Shown here: positions 33,414 to 43,498 of the stretch, piece by piece | How the letters are laid out: the number at the start of each line of letters is the position of its first letter | How positions within the stretch are numbered: the first letter of the stretch is position 1 | Assembly: GCF_000826545.1 (NCBI RefSeq) | Contig: NZ_CDME01000015.1 | Location: 636,207 to 700,206 of the forward strand | Length of the DNA: 64,000 nt | Direction of reading: 5' to 3' | DNA from: Kibdelosporangium sp. MJ126-NF4 | GTDB lineage: Bacteria; Actinomycetota; Actinomycetes; Mycobacteriales; Pseudonocardiaceae | Notes under the pieces: generated by a model | The model's input: only the letters and a program-made list of their open reading frames with translations | Told to the model about the DNA's origin: nothing | Databases searched by the model: none | Translations under genes and position numbers: made by a program

Positions 33414-33677
33414 CTACTTCTTCTTGAGCCGCTTGGCGCGCGCCCGGTGGCCGAGGATCACGATCCCGAGCAGCACGACAGCGGCGATTCCGATCACCAG
33501 GCGCTGCCGTGAGTCGGTCGCTTCCTGCTCGGTCGGCGCCGGGGCGATGTCGGGCCCGGACGGCGTTGTGCCGCCCTGCTGGGCGTACGGAGCGGGGTGG
33601 ACAGGTGCGGCTGTTGCTGCCCCAACGGGCAGGGAAAACAGCACAACGAGCACACAAGCGACCACAGCTCGCATCAT
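33414..33677 (-). CDS. Small membrane protein downstream of meaB
   Basis: The 87-residue product has an N-terminal signal-like helix (AVVACVLVVLFSLPVGAATA), a Pro/Thr/Gln-rich extracellular segment, a transmembrane helix (LVIGIAAVVLLGIVILG) and a very basic tail (HRARAKRLKKK). It starts 9 nt after the meaB stop. A TAGCCT hexamer, including the meaB TAG stop, ends 6 nt before ATG 33677 and may serve as a separate promoter. The basic tail recalls sorting tails, but no TG motif precedes the helix. Function unknown. Confidence 0.75.
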   Translation of the reverse strand: MMRAVVACVLVVLFSLPVGAATAAPVHPAPYAQQGGTTPSGPDIAPAPTEQEATDSRQRLVIGIAAVVLLGIVILGHRARAKRLKKK

Positions 33678-33686
33678 TGGTCCAGG

Positions 33687-34655
33687 CTAGCGCACACCGA
33701 ACGCTTTGAGGATTCGCTCGGCGGCCAGCGTGGGGGTCAGCCGACCTTCCCTGACGTCCTGTTCCAGCTCGGGAGCGATGGCCCTGACCTCGGCGTCGTC
33801 ACGCAGTCGGGTCATCAGCGCGTCGCGGACCATCGACCAGGTCCAGTCGACCTGTTGCTGACGGCGTTTGACGGCAAGCGCACCCGCCTCGTCCAGCGTC
33901 CGGTGGTGCCGGGTGACCTCGTCCCACAGCTCGCCGAGCCCCGAACCGGTGAGGCCGCTGCAGGTCAGCACGGGTGGCGTCCACAGCTCCTCGCCGCTGC
34001 GCAGCAACCGCATGGCACCGGCGAGTTCACGGGCCGCGCGACGCGCCTCCTTCTCGTGCTCGCCGTCGGCCTTGTTGACCGCGACCACGTCCGCCAGCTC
34101 CAGCACGCCCTTCTTGATGCCCTGCAGCTGGTCGCCGGTCCTGGCCAGGGTCAGGAACAGGAAGCAGTCGACCATCCCGGCGACGGTGATCTCCGACTGC
34201 CCGACGCCGACGGTCTCGACCAGCACGATGTCGTACCCGGCGGCCTCCATCAGCACGATCGTCTCGCGGGTGGCCCGTGCCACGCCGCCGAGCGTGCCGG
34301 AGGTCGGCGACGGCCGGATGAACGCGTTCTCGTCGACCGCGAGCCGGGCCATCCGGGTCTTGTCGCCGAGGATGCTGCCGCCGGTCCGACTGGACGACGG
34401 GTCGACCGCGAGCACCGCGACCTTGTGCCCGGCCTCGGTCAGCCGGGTGCCGAGCATGTCGATGAATGTCGACTTGCCGACACCGGGCACGCCCGTGATG
34501 CCGACCCGGTGTGCGCCGCCCGCGTGCGGCAGCAGCTCGACGAGCATCTGCTGCGCCTGCTCGCGGTGGTCGGCACGGGTCGACTCGACGAGCGTGATCG
34601 CCCTGGACAGGACGGCCCGCTCGGCCGCGAGGACGCCACGGACGAAATCAGTCAT
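33687..34655 (-). CDS. meaB: Methylmalonyl-CoA mutase-associated GTPase
   Basis: The 322-residue G3E GTPase has Walker A ([18 protein letters not shown]), the [16 protein letters not shown] stretch, ETVGVGQSE and the NKAD base-recognition motif. MeaB gates cobalamin loading and protects methylmalonyl-CoA mutase from inactivation. It overlaps the mutB stop by 8 nt, so the complex partners are translated together. Its length is normal for the family. Confidence 0.95.
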   Translation of the reverse strand: MTDFVRGVLAAERAVLSRAITLVESTRADHREQAQQMLVELLPHAGGAHRVGITGVPGVGKSTFIDMLGTRLTEAGHKVAVLAVDPSSSRTGGSILGDKTRMARLAVDENAFIRPSPTSGTLGGVARATRETIVLMEAAGYDIVLVETVGVGQSEITVAGMVDCFLFLTLARTGDQLQGIKKGVLELADVVAVNKADGEHEKEARRAARELAGAMRLLRSGEELWTPPVLTCSGLTGSGLGELWDEVTRHHRTLDEAGALAVKRRQQQVDWTWSMVRDALMTRLRDDAEVRAIAPELEQDVREGRLTPTLAAERILKAFGVR

Positions 34656-36825
34656 GCCCGAGTTGTACCCGCAGCTTGCCGAGCAGGTCCACGACCGCGT
34701 CCGCGATCACCGTCCCCGGCGGGAAGATCGCGGCCGCGCCCGCCTCGTACAACGCCTCGAAGTCCTGTGGCGGGATCACGCCGCCGACGACGACCATGAT
34801 GTCCGGCCTGCCGTGTTCGGCGAGTTCGTGCCGCAACGCGGGGACGAGGGTCAGGTGTCCCGCCGCCAGCGACGACACGCCGACGACGTGCACGTCCGCC
34901 TCGATCGCCTGGCGCGCGACCTCGGCCGGGGTCTGGAACAGCGGGCCGACGTCCACGTCGAAGCCCAGGTCGGCGAAGGCGGTGGCGATCACCTTCTGGC
35001 CGCGGTCGTGGCCGTCCTGGCCCATCTTGGCGACCAGGATGCGCGGCCTGCGGCCCTCGGACTCGGCGAACTCGTCGACGACCCGGCGCGCTGCGTCCAC
35101 ACCTGCCACGCCTGTTCCGACCTCCTCGCGGTAGACACCGGAAATCGTACGGATCTGGCCGGAGTGCCGCCCCCAGACCTTCTCCAACGCACCGGAGATC
35201 TCGCCGACCGTCGCCTTGGCCCGTGCCGCGTCGATCGCCAGCTCGAGCAGGTTGCCGTCACCGGACGCGGCGGACTGCAGCCGCCGCAGCGCGTCGTCGA
35301 CCGCAGCGGAGTCACGCTCGGCACGCAGCCGCTCCAGTTTGGCCAGCTGCTGTGTCCGCACGCCCGCGTTGTCCACTTTGAGCACGTCGATGTCTTCTTC
35401 GACGTCGAGGCGGTACTTGTTCACGCCGATCACCGGCTGGCGGCCGGAGTCGATCCGCGCCTGCGTCCTGGCCGCGGCCTCCTCGATGCGCAGCTTGGGG
35501 ATGCCCGCGTCGATCGCCTTGGCCATCCCGCCAGCGGACTCGACCTCGGAGATGTGCCCCCATGCCTTGCGGGCCAGCTCAAAGGTCAGCCGCTCGACGA
35601 ACGCACTGCCGCCCCACGGGTCAATCACGCGTGTCGTGCCGGATTCCTGTTGCAGCACAAGCTGAGTGTTCCGGGCGATGCGTGCGGAGAAGTCCGTCGG
35701 CAGCGCCAGCGCCTCGTCCAAAGCATTGGTGTGCAACGACTGCGTGTGGCCCTGGGTGGCGGCCATCGCCTCGACGCAGGTGCGCACGACGTTGTTGTAG
35801 ACGTCCTGAGCGGTCAGCGACCAGCCGGAGGTCTGGCTGTGTGTCCGCAGCGACAACGACTTCTGCGACTTCGGCTCGAACCGGGCGACCAGCTTCGACC
35901 ACAGCAACCGCGCCGCCCGCAGCTTGGCGACCTCCATGAAGAAGTTCATCCCGATCGCCCAGAAGAACGACAGCCGCGGTGCGAACCTGTCGATGTCCAG
36001 CCCGGCGGCCATCCCCGCGCGGATGTACTCCACGCCGTCGGCCAGCGTGTACGCCAGCTCGAGGTCGGCCGTCGCCCCGGCTTCCTGCATGTGGTAGCCG
36101 GAGATCGAGATCGAGTTGTACTTCGGCATGTGCTGCGAGGTGTAGGAGAAGATGTCGGAGATGATCCGCATCGAGTTCGCGGGCGGGTAGATGTAGGTGT
36201 TGCGGACCATGAACTCCTTGAGGATGTCGTTCTGGATGGTCCCGGCCAGCTTCTCTGGCGGCACACCCTGCTCCTCCGCCGCGACCACGTACAACGCGAG
36301 CACGGGCAGCACGGCGCCGTTCATCGTCATCGACACGCTCATCTCGTCGAGCGGGATGCCGTGGAACAGCTGGCGCATGTCGTAGATGGAGTCGATCGCG
36401 ACACCGGCCATGCCGACGTCACCGGTCACGCGCGGGTGGTCGGAGTCGTAGCCGCGGTGCGTGGCCAGGTCGAACGCGACCGAGAGGCCCTTCTGCCCGG
36501 CCGCGAGGTTGCGCCGGTAGAAGGCGTTGGACTCCTCCGCGGTGGAGAACCCCGCGTACTGGCGGATCGTCCACGGCTGCGTCGCGTACATCGCCGGGTA
36601 GGGGCCACGCAGGTACGGCGCGATGCCCGGGTAGGTGTCGAGGAAGTCGAGGCCGTCGAGGTCGTCGGCGGTGTAGACGGGCTTGATCCCGATGCCCTCC
36701 GGAGTCTCCCAGACCAGGGCGTCCGCGCCCTTCCCGGTGGACTCGGCCAGAGCCGCCTGCCATTCGGCCGGACCGGACGGCGTCGGGTCGCCCAGCGAGA
36801 CGCTCGTGAAATCGGGGATCGTCAT
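34648..36825 (-). CDS. mutB: Methylmalonyl-CoA mutase, large (alpha) subunit
   Basis: The 725-residue enzyme has the TIM-barrel substrate domain ([35 protein letters not shown]) and a C-terminal cobalamin domain with the base-off motif [20 protein letters not shown] (D-x-H-x-x-G). It interconverts (R)-methylmalonyl-CoA and succinyl-CoA by a radical mechanism with adenosylcobalamin. It overlaps mutA by 4 nt and meaB by 8 nt. Together with the carboxylase alpha chain at 6.5 kb it marks propionate, odd-chain or branched amino-acid catabolism. Confidence 0.97.
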   Translation of the reverse strand: MTIPDFTSVSLGDPTPSGPAEWQAALAESTGKGADALVWETPEGIGIKPVYTADDLDGLDFLDTYPGIAPYLRGPYPAMYATQPWTIRQYAGFSTAEESNAFYRRNLAAGQKGLSVAFDLATHRGYDSDHPRVTGDVGMAGVAIDSIYDMRQLFHGIPLDEMSVSMTMNGAVLPVLALYVVAAEEQGVPPEKLAGTIQNDILKEFMVRNTYIYPPANSMRIISDIFSYTSQHMPKYNSISISGYHMQEAGATADLELAYTLADGVEYIRAGMAAGLDIDRFAPRLSFFWAIGMNFFMEVAKLRAARLLWSKLVARFEPKSQKSLSLRTHSQTSGWSLTAQDVYNNVVRTCVEAMAATQGHTQSLHTNALDEALALPTDFSARIARNTQLVLQQESGTTRVIDPWGGSAFVERLTFELARKAWGHISEVESAGGMAKAIDAGIPKLRIEEAAARTQARIDSGRQPVIGVNKYRLDVEEDIDVLKVDNAGVRTQQLAKLERLRAERDSAAVDDALRRLQSAASGDGNLLELAIDAARAKATVGEISGALEKVWGRHSGQIRTISGVYREEVGTGVAGVDAARRVVDEFAESEGRRPRILVAKMGQDGHDRGQKVIATAFADLGFDVDVGPLFQTPAEVARQAIEADVHVVGVSSLAAGHLTLVPALRHELAEHGRPDIMVVVGGVIPPQDFEALYEAGAAAIFPPGTVIADAVVDLLGKLRVQLGHD

Positions 36826-38666
36826 GCTCCCACTCCCAACGTCCTCAGCGTATCCCGCAGCACGGCCAGCGCGTCGCAGCCGACATGGACGTAGCCGTCG
36901 ACGCCCTCATAGTCGCCCTTGCCCGCCACCAGGATCTTCTTCACGCCTGCGGCACGCAGCGCCCGCACGGTGTCCGGAACGCGCTCGGCGTACAGACTGT
37001 CCGGTCCGCAGACACACGCGACCTGCGCGCCGCTCGCGGTGAACGCCTCGGCGACCTCGTCCGCTGTGGTGGTCGCGCCAGCGTTGGGCGTCTCGAAACC
37101 GCCCGCCTGGAACAGGTTCGCCGCGAAGGTGCCGCGGGCAGTGTGTCCCGAAACCGGGCCGAGTGTGGCGAGGAAGACCTTGGGACGCTGCGGTTGCGCA
37201 TCCGACAGGTCACGCAGTTCCTCATACGCACCGGCCAGTCTGACCTGCGGCAGTCCGCCGGTGGGCACGGGCGGGGCCTGCTCGCGGACGGGCAGTTTCT
37301 CGGCCGGGTTCGGGAACTCGCTCACGCCGGTGACCGGGTCCTTGCGGTGGGCCAGGTTGCGTGACCGGAGCTGCCATGTCTTCGCGAGCCGCTCCTCGAC
37401 CAGGCCGGAGTCCAGCGCCGCGGCCAGGCCGCCCGCGCCTTCGATCGTCTGGAAGAACGCCCACGCGGTGTGCGCGAGGTCGTCGGTGAGGCGTTCGACG
37501 TAGTACGAGCCGCCCGCCGGGTCGATCACCCCGGCCACCTTCGATTCCTCCAGCAGCACGGCCTGCGTGTTGCGGGCGATCCGCCGCGCGAAGTTGTCGG
37601 GCAGCCCGATCGCCTCGTCGAACGGCAGCACGGTGACCGAGTCCGCGCCACCGACACCAGCACCGAAGCACGCCAGCGTGGTGCGCAGCATGTTCACCCA
37701 CGGGTCACGGCGGGTCATCATCACCGGCGACGTGACCGCGTGCTGGCGCTGCGGCACGGTTGTCACGCCGGACACCTCGAGCACTCGCGCCCACAAGCGT
37801 CGGGCGGCACGCAGCTTCGCGATGGTGCTGAACTGGTCAGCGGTCGCCGCGTACCGGAATTCCAGCTGTTCAGCGGCCTGTTCGACGGTCAGGCCAGCGT
37901 CGGTGAGCGCACGCAGGTACGCCACACCCGTCGCGATGGACAGCCCGAGCTCCTGGGCGTCGGACCCGCCCGCCTGGTGGTACGGCAGTGAGTCGGCCAC
38001 GAGCGTGCGCAGCCGGGGGAACTCGCCGGACACCCGCACGGCCAGCTGGACCGCGCCGTCGACGTCCTGCTCGGCGCCGGTCCGGGCACGCAGTCCAATC
38101 GGGTCGGCGCCCAGGTTGCCGCCGACCTCGCTGGCCGGGATCGCTTTGTCCGAGTGCACCTCGAGCAGGGCCTGCGCGGCGGCGAGGAAGTCCGCACCGG
38201 CGTCGAGCACGACCGGCGCCAGGTCGACGTAGACCTCGTCGAGCACGTCAGGCAGCGCGCCGACCGGCAGCCCGGCGTCCCCGACGACCAGCCACAGCGA
38301 GGTAACGCCGTGTTCGAGGTCGGCGAGGACGGCCTTCCTGGCCACCGCGGGATCGGGGTGCGCGTGCCGCTGGCGCACGTCCCAGCCGGTGGTGATCGCG
38401 CCTTCCGGGCGGCCGCCCCGGACGAATGGCGGCAGTCCAGGCATGCCTGCTGCGGGCGCCACGTCAGCCCGTGTATACAGCGGGTGTACGAGGATGTCGT
38501 CGTAGGTCTTCGTCGCGATCTTCTCGGCAGGGTCGCCGTCGAAGTCGGCGGGAAGGCGTCCGGACTTGCGCAAGACACCCGCGACCAGTTCCTGCCACTG
38601 TGCGTGCTGGGCCGTGGGGAACTGCGCGGCGAGGACGAGCTCTTCCTGCTCGGGCGCCTGACTCAT
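36822..38666 (-). CDS. mutA: Methylmalonyl-CoA mutase, small (beta) subunit
   Basis: The 614-residue protein is homologous to the large subunit but its cobalamin-binding loop is degenerate ([20 protein letters not shown] in place of DxHxxG), as expected for the non-catalytic MutA. It supports the heterodimer. ATG 38666 precedes [18 protein letters not shown]; a TAGCAT hexamer ends 8 nt upstream, so the operon may start leaderless here. It diverges from the kinase gene. Confidence 0.93.
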   Translation of the reverse strand: MSQAPEQEELVLAAQFPTAQHAQWQELVAGVLRKSGRLPADFDGDPAEKIATKTYDDILVHPLYTRADVAPAAGMPGLPPFVRGGRPEGAITTGWDVRQRHAHPDPAVARKAVLADLEHGVTSLWLVVGDAGLPVGALPDVLDEVYVDLAPVVLDAGADFLAAAQALLEVHSDKAIPASEVGGNLGADPIGLRARTGAEQDVDGAVQLAVRVSGEFPRLRTLVADSLPYHQAGGSDAQELGLSIATGVAYLRALTDAGLTVEQAAEQLEFRYAATADQFSTIAKLRAARRLWARVLEVSGVTTVPQRQHAVTSPVMMTRRDPWVNMLRTTLACFGAGVGGADSVTVLPFDEAIGLPDNFARRIARNTQAVLLEESKVAGVIDPAGGSYYVERLTDDLAHTAWAFFQTIEGAGGLAAALDSGLVEERLAKTWQLRSRNLAHRKDPVTGVSEFPNPAEKLPVREQAPPVPTGGLPQVRLAGAYEELRDLSDAQPQRPKVFLATLGPVSGHTARGTFAANLFQAGGFETPNAGATTTADEVAEAFTASGAQVACVCGPDSLYAERVPDTVRALRAAGVKKILVAGKGDYEGVDGYVHVGCDALAVLRDTLRTLGVGA

Positions 38667-38747
38667 ACCTTGCGATGCTAACGATGGTTGTCGTGGCCGA
38701 CATGTGACACGGACCATCTCGGGGACCCGGATGGGGGCTTCGGCACA

Positions 38748-40532
38748 ATGGGCGACGTGGCGTCCGAGACCGGGAACGAACAGGCCGACGAGCCCGTCGA
38801 TCGGGTGATCGCGGGCCGCTACCGCCTGGTCAACATGATCGGGCGCGGCTCGATGGGCACGGTGTGGCGTGCGTACGACGAGTTCCTGCACCGCCCCGTC
38901 GCGGTCAAGGAGGTCCGGCTGCCACCGGGCATGCCCGAGGAACACGCCGACGAAGTGCGGGAACGCACACTCAGGGAAGCACGCGCCATCGGAGTGCTGT
39001 CCCACCCGAACGTGGTAACTCTGCACGACATCGCCCACGAGAACGGCGACCCCTACGTCGTGATGGAGCTCGTGCCCGGCAGCAGCCTCGCGCACCTGCT
39101 GCGCGCGCTGGGCCCGTTGGACATGACACAGGCCGCGGCGGTCGCGGAGGCGGTGGCGTCCGCTCTGCAGGCCGCCCACCAGGCGGGGATCACACACCGC
39201 GACGTGAAACCGGCGAACGTGCTGATCGCCACGGACGGCCGGATCAAGCTGGCCGACTTCGGCATCGCCCGCAACATCTCCGAGAACACGCTGACCAAGA
39301 CCGGGATCACGCTCGGCTCGCCCGCGTACATCGCGCCGGAGGTGGCCTCCGGCGGTGAGGTGACGCACAACGCGGACCTGTGGAGCCTCGGCGCGACACT
39401 GTTCGCCACCTTCGAGGGACGCGCGCCGTACGACCCGGACGGCGACGTGATCGCCACGTTGCTCGAGGTCGTCAACGGTGACATCCCGCGGCCCGAGTCC
39501 GCGGGCCCGATGGCCAATGTCGTCGCCGGGCTGATGGTCAAGGAGCCGACCGAACGGATGTCGCTGGCGGAGGTCCGCAGGCGGATCTACGGCCTGCTGC
39601 CCGAGCCCGGCACGGCGCCGTTCACGCTGGAGCAGCTCGTCGAGGCGGACAACTTCGTGCCCGAGCTCAAGCCGCCGGAACCGCAGCCGGAGCCCGAACC
39701 GGTGGTCGAGCAGGTGCCGGTGGACGACGGGGACGGGCCGTCACTGGCCGCCGATCCCGGGCCGTTGCCGTTCGCGCTGGCACCCGGGCCAGGTCCTGAT
39801 CCCGGGTCGCTGGGATTCGGCCCCGCGGGCGAGACCGTGCGTGTCCGCCGTGGCGTGCCCCGGCCGTTGATCTACGCCGCCGCGTTCGTGCTGTTCGTGG
39901 CCGCGGCGGGCGGCGGGTTCGTGGCCGCCAGGTACGCGGGCGGGCAGCCGCTGCTGCCGACGAAGCCCGCGGCGATCGAGCGGCCGGTGGTCGAGCCGCC
40001 GTCGGAGACCCCGCCGTCGAGTGCCTTCGAGGTCCGGCAGGGGACGGCGGCGACACTGAAGGGCGCCAAGGGCGGGGCGTTCAGCATCAAGGTCCCACCG
40101 GGCTGGGACGACTTCGTCTCCGAGGAACGGGCCGCCAGAGGGCTGCCCGCCAGCACCCGTGTCCGCTACCTCTCGCCGGACGGGCGTTACCAGCTGGTGG
40201 TCGAGCGTTTCCCCGACTTCTACCCCAACCGCAGGATCAAGGACTACCAGTCCGTACTGGAGTCGATGTACCCGAGAGGCGCTTGGGTACCGAGCGAGCT
40301 GCAGGAGATAGCGGGTGGCAGCGGGATGGAAACCGCCCGGCACCTGAAGTACAGCACGGTCGACGCCGGTACCGCGGCCAACAACGTCGCGTTCCGGCGC
40401 ACGACCTACTGCAACATGATCCCGATGGCCTCCGACCTGTGGGTGATCAGCCTGACGGTGCCGACCGTCGAGGAGGACACCGGCAAAGGCATGCTGTTCG
40501 ACGAGATCGCGCCGTCGTTCACGTCACCCTGA
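38748..40532 (+). CDS. Transmembrane serine/threonine protein kinase
   Basis: The 594-residue protein has a kinase domain with glycine loop IGRGSMGTVW, Lys54 in VAVKEV, catalytic loop HRDVKPANV (Asp152), DFGIA, and an activation-loop GSPAYIAPE. A Pro/Glu-rich juxtamembrane linker, one transmembrane helix (LIYAAAFVLFVAAAGGGFVA) and an extracellular domain of about 170 residues follow. The outer domain is not PASTA. The kinase therefore senses something outside the cell that I cannot name. ATG 38748 is used; a longer frame lacks a better start. Confidence 0.92.
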   Translation: MGDVASETGNEQADEPVDRVIAGRYRLVNMIGRGSMGTVWRAYDEFLHRPVAVKEVRLPPGMPEEHADEVRERTLREARAIGVLSHPNVVTLHDIAHENGDPYVVMELVPGSSLAHLLRALGPLDMTQAAAVAEAVASALQAAHQAGITHRDVKPANVLIATDGRIKLADFGIARNISENTLTKTGITLGSPAYIAPEVASGGEVTHNADLWSLGATLFATFEGRAPYDPDGDVIATLLEVVNGDIPRPESAGPMANVVAGLMVKEPTERMSLAEVRRRIYGLLPEPGTAPFTLEQLVEADNFVPELKPPEPQPEPEPVVEQVPVDDGDGPSLAADPGPLPFALAPGPGPDPGSLGFGPAGETVRVRRGVPRPLIYAAAFVLFVAAAGGGFVAARYAGGQPLLPTKPAAIERPVVEPPSETPPSSAFEVRQGTAATLKGAKGGAFSIKVPPGWDDFVSEERAARGLPASTRVRYLSPDGRYQLVVERFPDFYPNRRIKDYQSVLESMYPRGAWVPSELQEIAGGSGMETARHLKYSTVDAGTAANNVAFRRTTYCNMIPMASDLWVISLTVPTVEEDTGKGMLFDEIAPSFTSP

Positions 40533-40552
40533 GGCCTAGGCCGTGTCTCGAC

Positions 40553-41191
40553 CTAGTCGCGCCTCTCGGTGACGCCGAGCACCTTCGCGGTGGCGTGCTG
40601 GTGGGCGAGCCTGCGCAGCGCGCCGAACATGGCATCGCCGAGCACGGTCCCGATCACCAGGCTTTCGACCATGTCCTCGAGGCCACGGCCCTCCAGCACC
40701 TGTTTGACGTCCAGTTCGGCGACCTTCTCGGCGAACGGCGCGTACTTCTCCAGCAGGCCGGCGACATCGAGACGGCCGAGTTCGTAGAGCGACGCCACTG
40801 CCGCGACCAGTGTCTGCCCCGACGGGCTGGCGATATCCGCCAGCCAGCCACGGTCGCGCAACAGCTTCGCGACTCGTTCGGTGGCGGTATCCCAGTGCTC
40901 ACCGTCCCTGGTGCCGGTCGGCGGCTCGATGCTGTGCTGCACGGTGCCGAGCACGTCGTACGGCTCGTCCGGCGAGTCGACCGCGTCGAGCACGTCGCTG
41001 ACTTTCGCGATCGGCAGGCCGCCGACCTCGGCGAGCGCCCGGATCATCCGCAGCCGCCGGATGTGTGAGTCGTCGTAGACGGCCTGGTTGGGGCTGGTCC
41101 GCTGGCCGGGCAGGAGCAGGCCTTCCCGCAGGTAGTACTTGATCGTCGGTACCGGTACGCCGGTCCTCCTGCTCAGTTCGGCCATCCGCAT
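40553..41191 (-). CDS. MerR-family regulator
   Basis: The 212-residue protein starts with a MerR HTH (MAELSRRTGVPVPTIKYYLR, EGLLLPGQRTSPNQAVYDDS, HIRRLRMIRAL). The effector domain is long and helical, without metal-binding cysteines. ATG 41191 has GGAGG 5 nt upstream. It is divergent from two membrane-protein genes and a perfect palindrome lies between them, so it probably controls both directions. Confidence 0.9.
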   Translation of the reverse strand: MRMAELSRRTGVPVPTIKYYLREGLLLPGQRTSPNQAVYDDSHIRRLRMIRALAEVGGLPIAKVSDVLDAVDSPDEPYDVLGTVQHSIEPPTGTRDGEHWDTATERVAKLLRDRGWLADIASPSGQTLVAAVASLYELGRLDVAGLLEKYAPFAEKVAELDVKQVLEGRGLEDMVESLVIGTVLGDAMFGALRRLAHQHATAKVLGVTERRD

Positions 41192-41244
41192 CCGTGCCTC
41201 CGGGACTTGCTGAGAACGCCTTCGGTATGGATAGTGTACTTATC

Positions 41245-41266
41245 GATAGCGGATAGCTCCGCTATC
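41245..41266. promoter_or_regulatory. Palindrome between MerR gene and membrane-protein operon
   Basis: GATAGCGGA (41245-41253), a 4-nt centre, and TCCGCTATC (41258-41266) form a perfect inverted repeat, with an adjoining TATCGATA. It lies 26 nt before the ATG at 41292 and is a likely MerR-family operator. Confidence 0.65.
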
Positions 41267-41291
41267 CACACTCGCGCCGAGGGGGCGTCTG

Positions 41292-42221
41292 ATGTCGTTG
41301 CGGCAAGAAATCCGGACATGGAACCGGCCGTTACTCGTACTCGCCGGTCTGGCCGTGGTCCAACTCGTCCTGTCGGTCGGCGGGCTGATGTTCGACGACC
41401 GAGTCCTGATCGGCGAACCGATCTGGCTGAAACCGTTCAAGTTCGGGGTGTCGATCGCGGTGTACGCCGCCACCCTGGCATGGTTGGTCTCCTTGTTGCG
41501 CAAGGGAAAGCGCATCGCACAGGTGACGGCGATCCTCATTCTCGTCGCGATGATCGCCGAAATGGTCGCGATGGTCGTGCAAACCATCCGTGGCGTGCCG
41601 AGCCATTTCAACAACGCACCGGGATTCGACGGGTTCGTCTACAAGGTGATGGCCGTCGCGGTCGTCGTGCTGTGGGTGTCCACCCTCGCGGTCGCGGTCG
41701 CGCTGATGGTCCAGCGGGCGCTCGACGCGCCGATGCTCTTGGCCGTCCGGATCGGCCTCGTGGTCGGGCTGGTGGGCATGGCGGTCGCGTTCATGATGAC
41801 GACCAGTCCGACGCCCGAACAGCTGGAACTGCTCAAGCAGGACATCGACCCCGCGATGATCGGCGGCCACTCCATCGGCGTGGTGGACGGCGGGCCGAGC
41901 ATGCCGATCACCGGCTGGAGCACGACCGGTGGCGATCTGCGCATCCCGCACTTCGTCGGAATCCACGCCATGCAGGTGCTTCCTCTGCTCGCACTGTTCC
42001 TGCGTCGGCGGTTCGACTCCGTCACCGTGCGGACCCGGCTGGTGCTGATCGGCGGCCTCTGCTACGCCGGACTGCTCGCTTTGGTGCTGTGGCAGGCGTT
42101 GCGCGGCCAGTCACTGATCGCGCCGGACGGCCTTACGCTGGGTGCACTGGCGGTATTGGTGATCGGCTCGGCGGGCGCGTGCGCCGCTGCCGTCCGGTCC
42201 AAAGAGAAGGTGCTGGTCTGA
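41292..42221 (+). CDS. Polytopic membrane protein of unknown function
   Basis: The 309-residue protein has about eight hydrophobic helices (for example PLLVLAGLAVVQLVLSVGGL, VYAATLAWLVSLL, LLALFLRRRF) and a conserved-looking loop IPHFVGIHAMQVLPLLALFL. I do not recognise an enzyme motif. It overlaps the next gene (TGATG), so the two are translationally coupled, and both probably respond to the divergent MerR. Confidence 0.8.
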   Translation: MSLRQEIRTWNRPLLVLAGLAVVQLVLSVGGLMFDDRVLIGEPIWLKPFKFGVSIAVYAATLAWLVSLLRKGKRIAQVTAILILVAMIAEMVAMVVQTIRGVPSHFNNAPGFDGFVYKVMAVAVVVLWVSTLAVAVALMVQRALDAPMLLAVRIGLVVGLVGMAVAFMMTTSPTPEQLELLKQDIDPAMIGGHSIGVVDGGPSMPITGWSTTGGDLRIPHFVGIHAMQVLPLLALFLRRRFDSVTVRTRLVLIGGLCYAGLLALVLWQALRGQSLIAPDGLTLGALAVLVIGSAGACAAAVRSKEKVLV

Positions 42222-42676
42222 TGTCCTTCCTGTTCCAGCTCAGTTTCTACCTGGCCGCGCCGTTCTGGGCGCTGATGATCCTCGCGCCGGGGTGGTCGTG
42301 GACGCGCCGGATCGTCGGCTCGCCGCTGATCATCGCGCCGGTCGCAGTGCTCTACCTGGTGATCGCGATCCCGAGGCTGGCGGACCTGCTGCCGCTGGTG
42401 ACCCAGCCGACGCTGGCCGGGCTGCAGGACGGGATGGCCGATGGCGGCGCCGCGACGCTGGTGTGGGCACACATCATCGCGTTCGACCTGTTCGTCGGCA
42501 GGTGGATGTACCTCGAGTCGCGCGGGCGGGTCCACCCGCTGGCGATGGCACCGATCCTGGTGCTGACGATCCTGTTCGCGCCCATCGGGTTCCTGGTGTT
42601 CCTCGTGGTGCGCAAGGCGCTCGCCGGTCCGGCCGCAGACAAGGCGGAGATCGGCAGGGAGGAGATCGCCGGTTGA
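42221..42676 (+). CDS. ABA4-like (DUF4281) membrane protein
   Basis: The 151-residue protein has four hydrophobic helices. It carries the pattern of the ABA4-like family: APFWALMILAPGWSWTRRIV, WAHIIAFDLFVGRWMYLESR, and a C-terminal PIGFLVFLVVRKAL. Plant ABA4 is needed for neoxanthin formation; bacterial members are uncharacterised. Its coupling to the upstream membrane protein suggests a joint lipid or isoprenoid function, which is inference. Confidence 0.8.
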   Translation: MSFLFQLSFYLAAPFWALMILAPGWSWTRRIVGSPLIIAPVAVLYLVIAIPRLADLLPLVTQPTLAGLQDGMADGGAATLVWAHIIAFDLFVGRWMYLESRGRVHPLAMAPILVLTILFAPIGFLVFLVVRKALAGPAADKAEIGREEIAG

Positions 42677-42691
42677 CGTAGGCTCGCGGCC

Positions 42692-43498
42692 GTGACCGGT
42701 ACTCAGCAAGATCCACAGACCCTCGCGAAGTCGGCCGCCGAGGCGCTGGCCGAACGGACCGGCGCCGACAGCCACGACCTGGCTGTGGTGCTCGGTTCCG
42801 GCTGGCGGCCCGCGGCCGACGAGATCGGCGCGGACGGGACCGAGGTGCCCGTGGGTGACCTGCCCGGCTTCCTGCCACCGGTGGTCGCCGGGCACGGCGC
42901 GACCATCCGGTCGGTCCAGGTCGGTGACAAGCGTGTGCTGCTGATGCTGGGCCGGACACACCGCTACGAGGGACACCCGGTGCACCAGGTCGTGCACGGC
43001 GTGCGCACCGCGGCGGCGGCCGGGTGCAGGACGATCGTGCTGACCAACGCGGCGGGCGGGATCAGGGAGGGCTACTGGGTCGGCCAGCCGGTGCTGATCA
43101 GCGACCACCTGAACATGACGGCCGCGTCGCCGCTGGTCGGCGCGGAGTTCGTCGACCTGACGGACCTGTACTCGGCGCGGCTGCGCGAGGTGGCCCGTGG
43201 GATCGACTCGTCGCTGCAGGAAGGCGTGTACGCGGGCCTGCCGGGGCCGCATTTCGAGACCCCGGCGGAGATCCGGATGCTGCGCACGCTCGGCGCCGAC
43301 CTGGTCGGCATGTCGACCGTGCTGGAGGCGATCGCCGCGCGTGCCGTGGGGATGGAGGTCCTTGGTCTGTCGATGGTGACCAACCCGGCGGCCGGGTTGA
43401 CCGGCGAGCCGCTCAATCACCTCGAGGTGCTCGAAGCGGGCCGCCAGGCCGCGACGGCGACCGGCAAGCTGTTGCGCGAGCTGGTGGTCCGCGCGTGA
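42692..43498 (+). CDS. punA: Purine nucleoside phosphorylase (trimeric type)
   Basis: The 268-residue enzyme shows [17 protein letters not shown], the [20 protein letters not shown] stretch, [20 protein letters not shown] and [17 protein letters not shown], as in trimeric PNPs. It splits purine ribonucleosides to base and ribose 1-phosphate. TAGGCT ends 7 nt before GTG 42692 (leaderless candidate). It overlaps the phosphosugar mutase gene by 4 nt; that enzyme could convert the ribose 1-phosphate to ribose 5-phosphate. Confidence 0.93.
   Translation: MTGTQQDPQTLAKSAAEALAERTGADSHDLAVVLGSGWRPAADEIGADGTEVPVGDLPGFLPPVVAGHGATIRSVQVGDKRVLLMLGRTHRYEGHPVHQVVHGVRTAAAAGCRTIVLTNAAGGIREGYWVGQPVLISDHLNMTAASPLVGAEFVDLTDLYSARLREVARGIDSSLQEGVYAGLPGPHFETPAEIRMLRTLGADLVGMSTVLEAIAARAVGMEVLGLSMVTNPAAGLTGEPLNHLEVLEAGRQAATATGKLLRELVVRA

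Noticed and set aside
33414..33677. Another sortase substrate (helix plus basic tail)
   Set aside because: There is no TG motif before the helix and no PKGA-type sequence; it looks like a plain small membrane protein.
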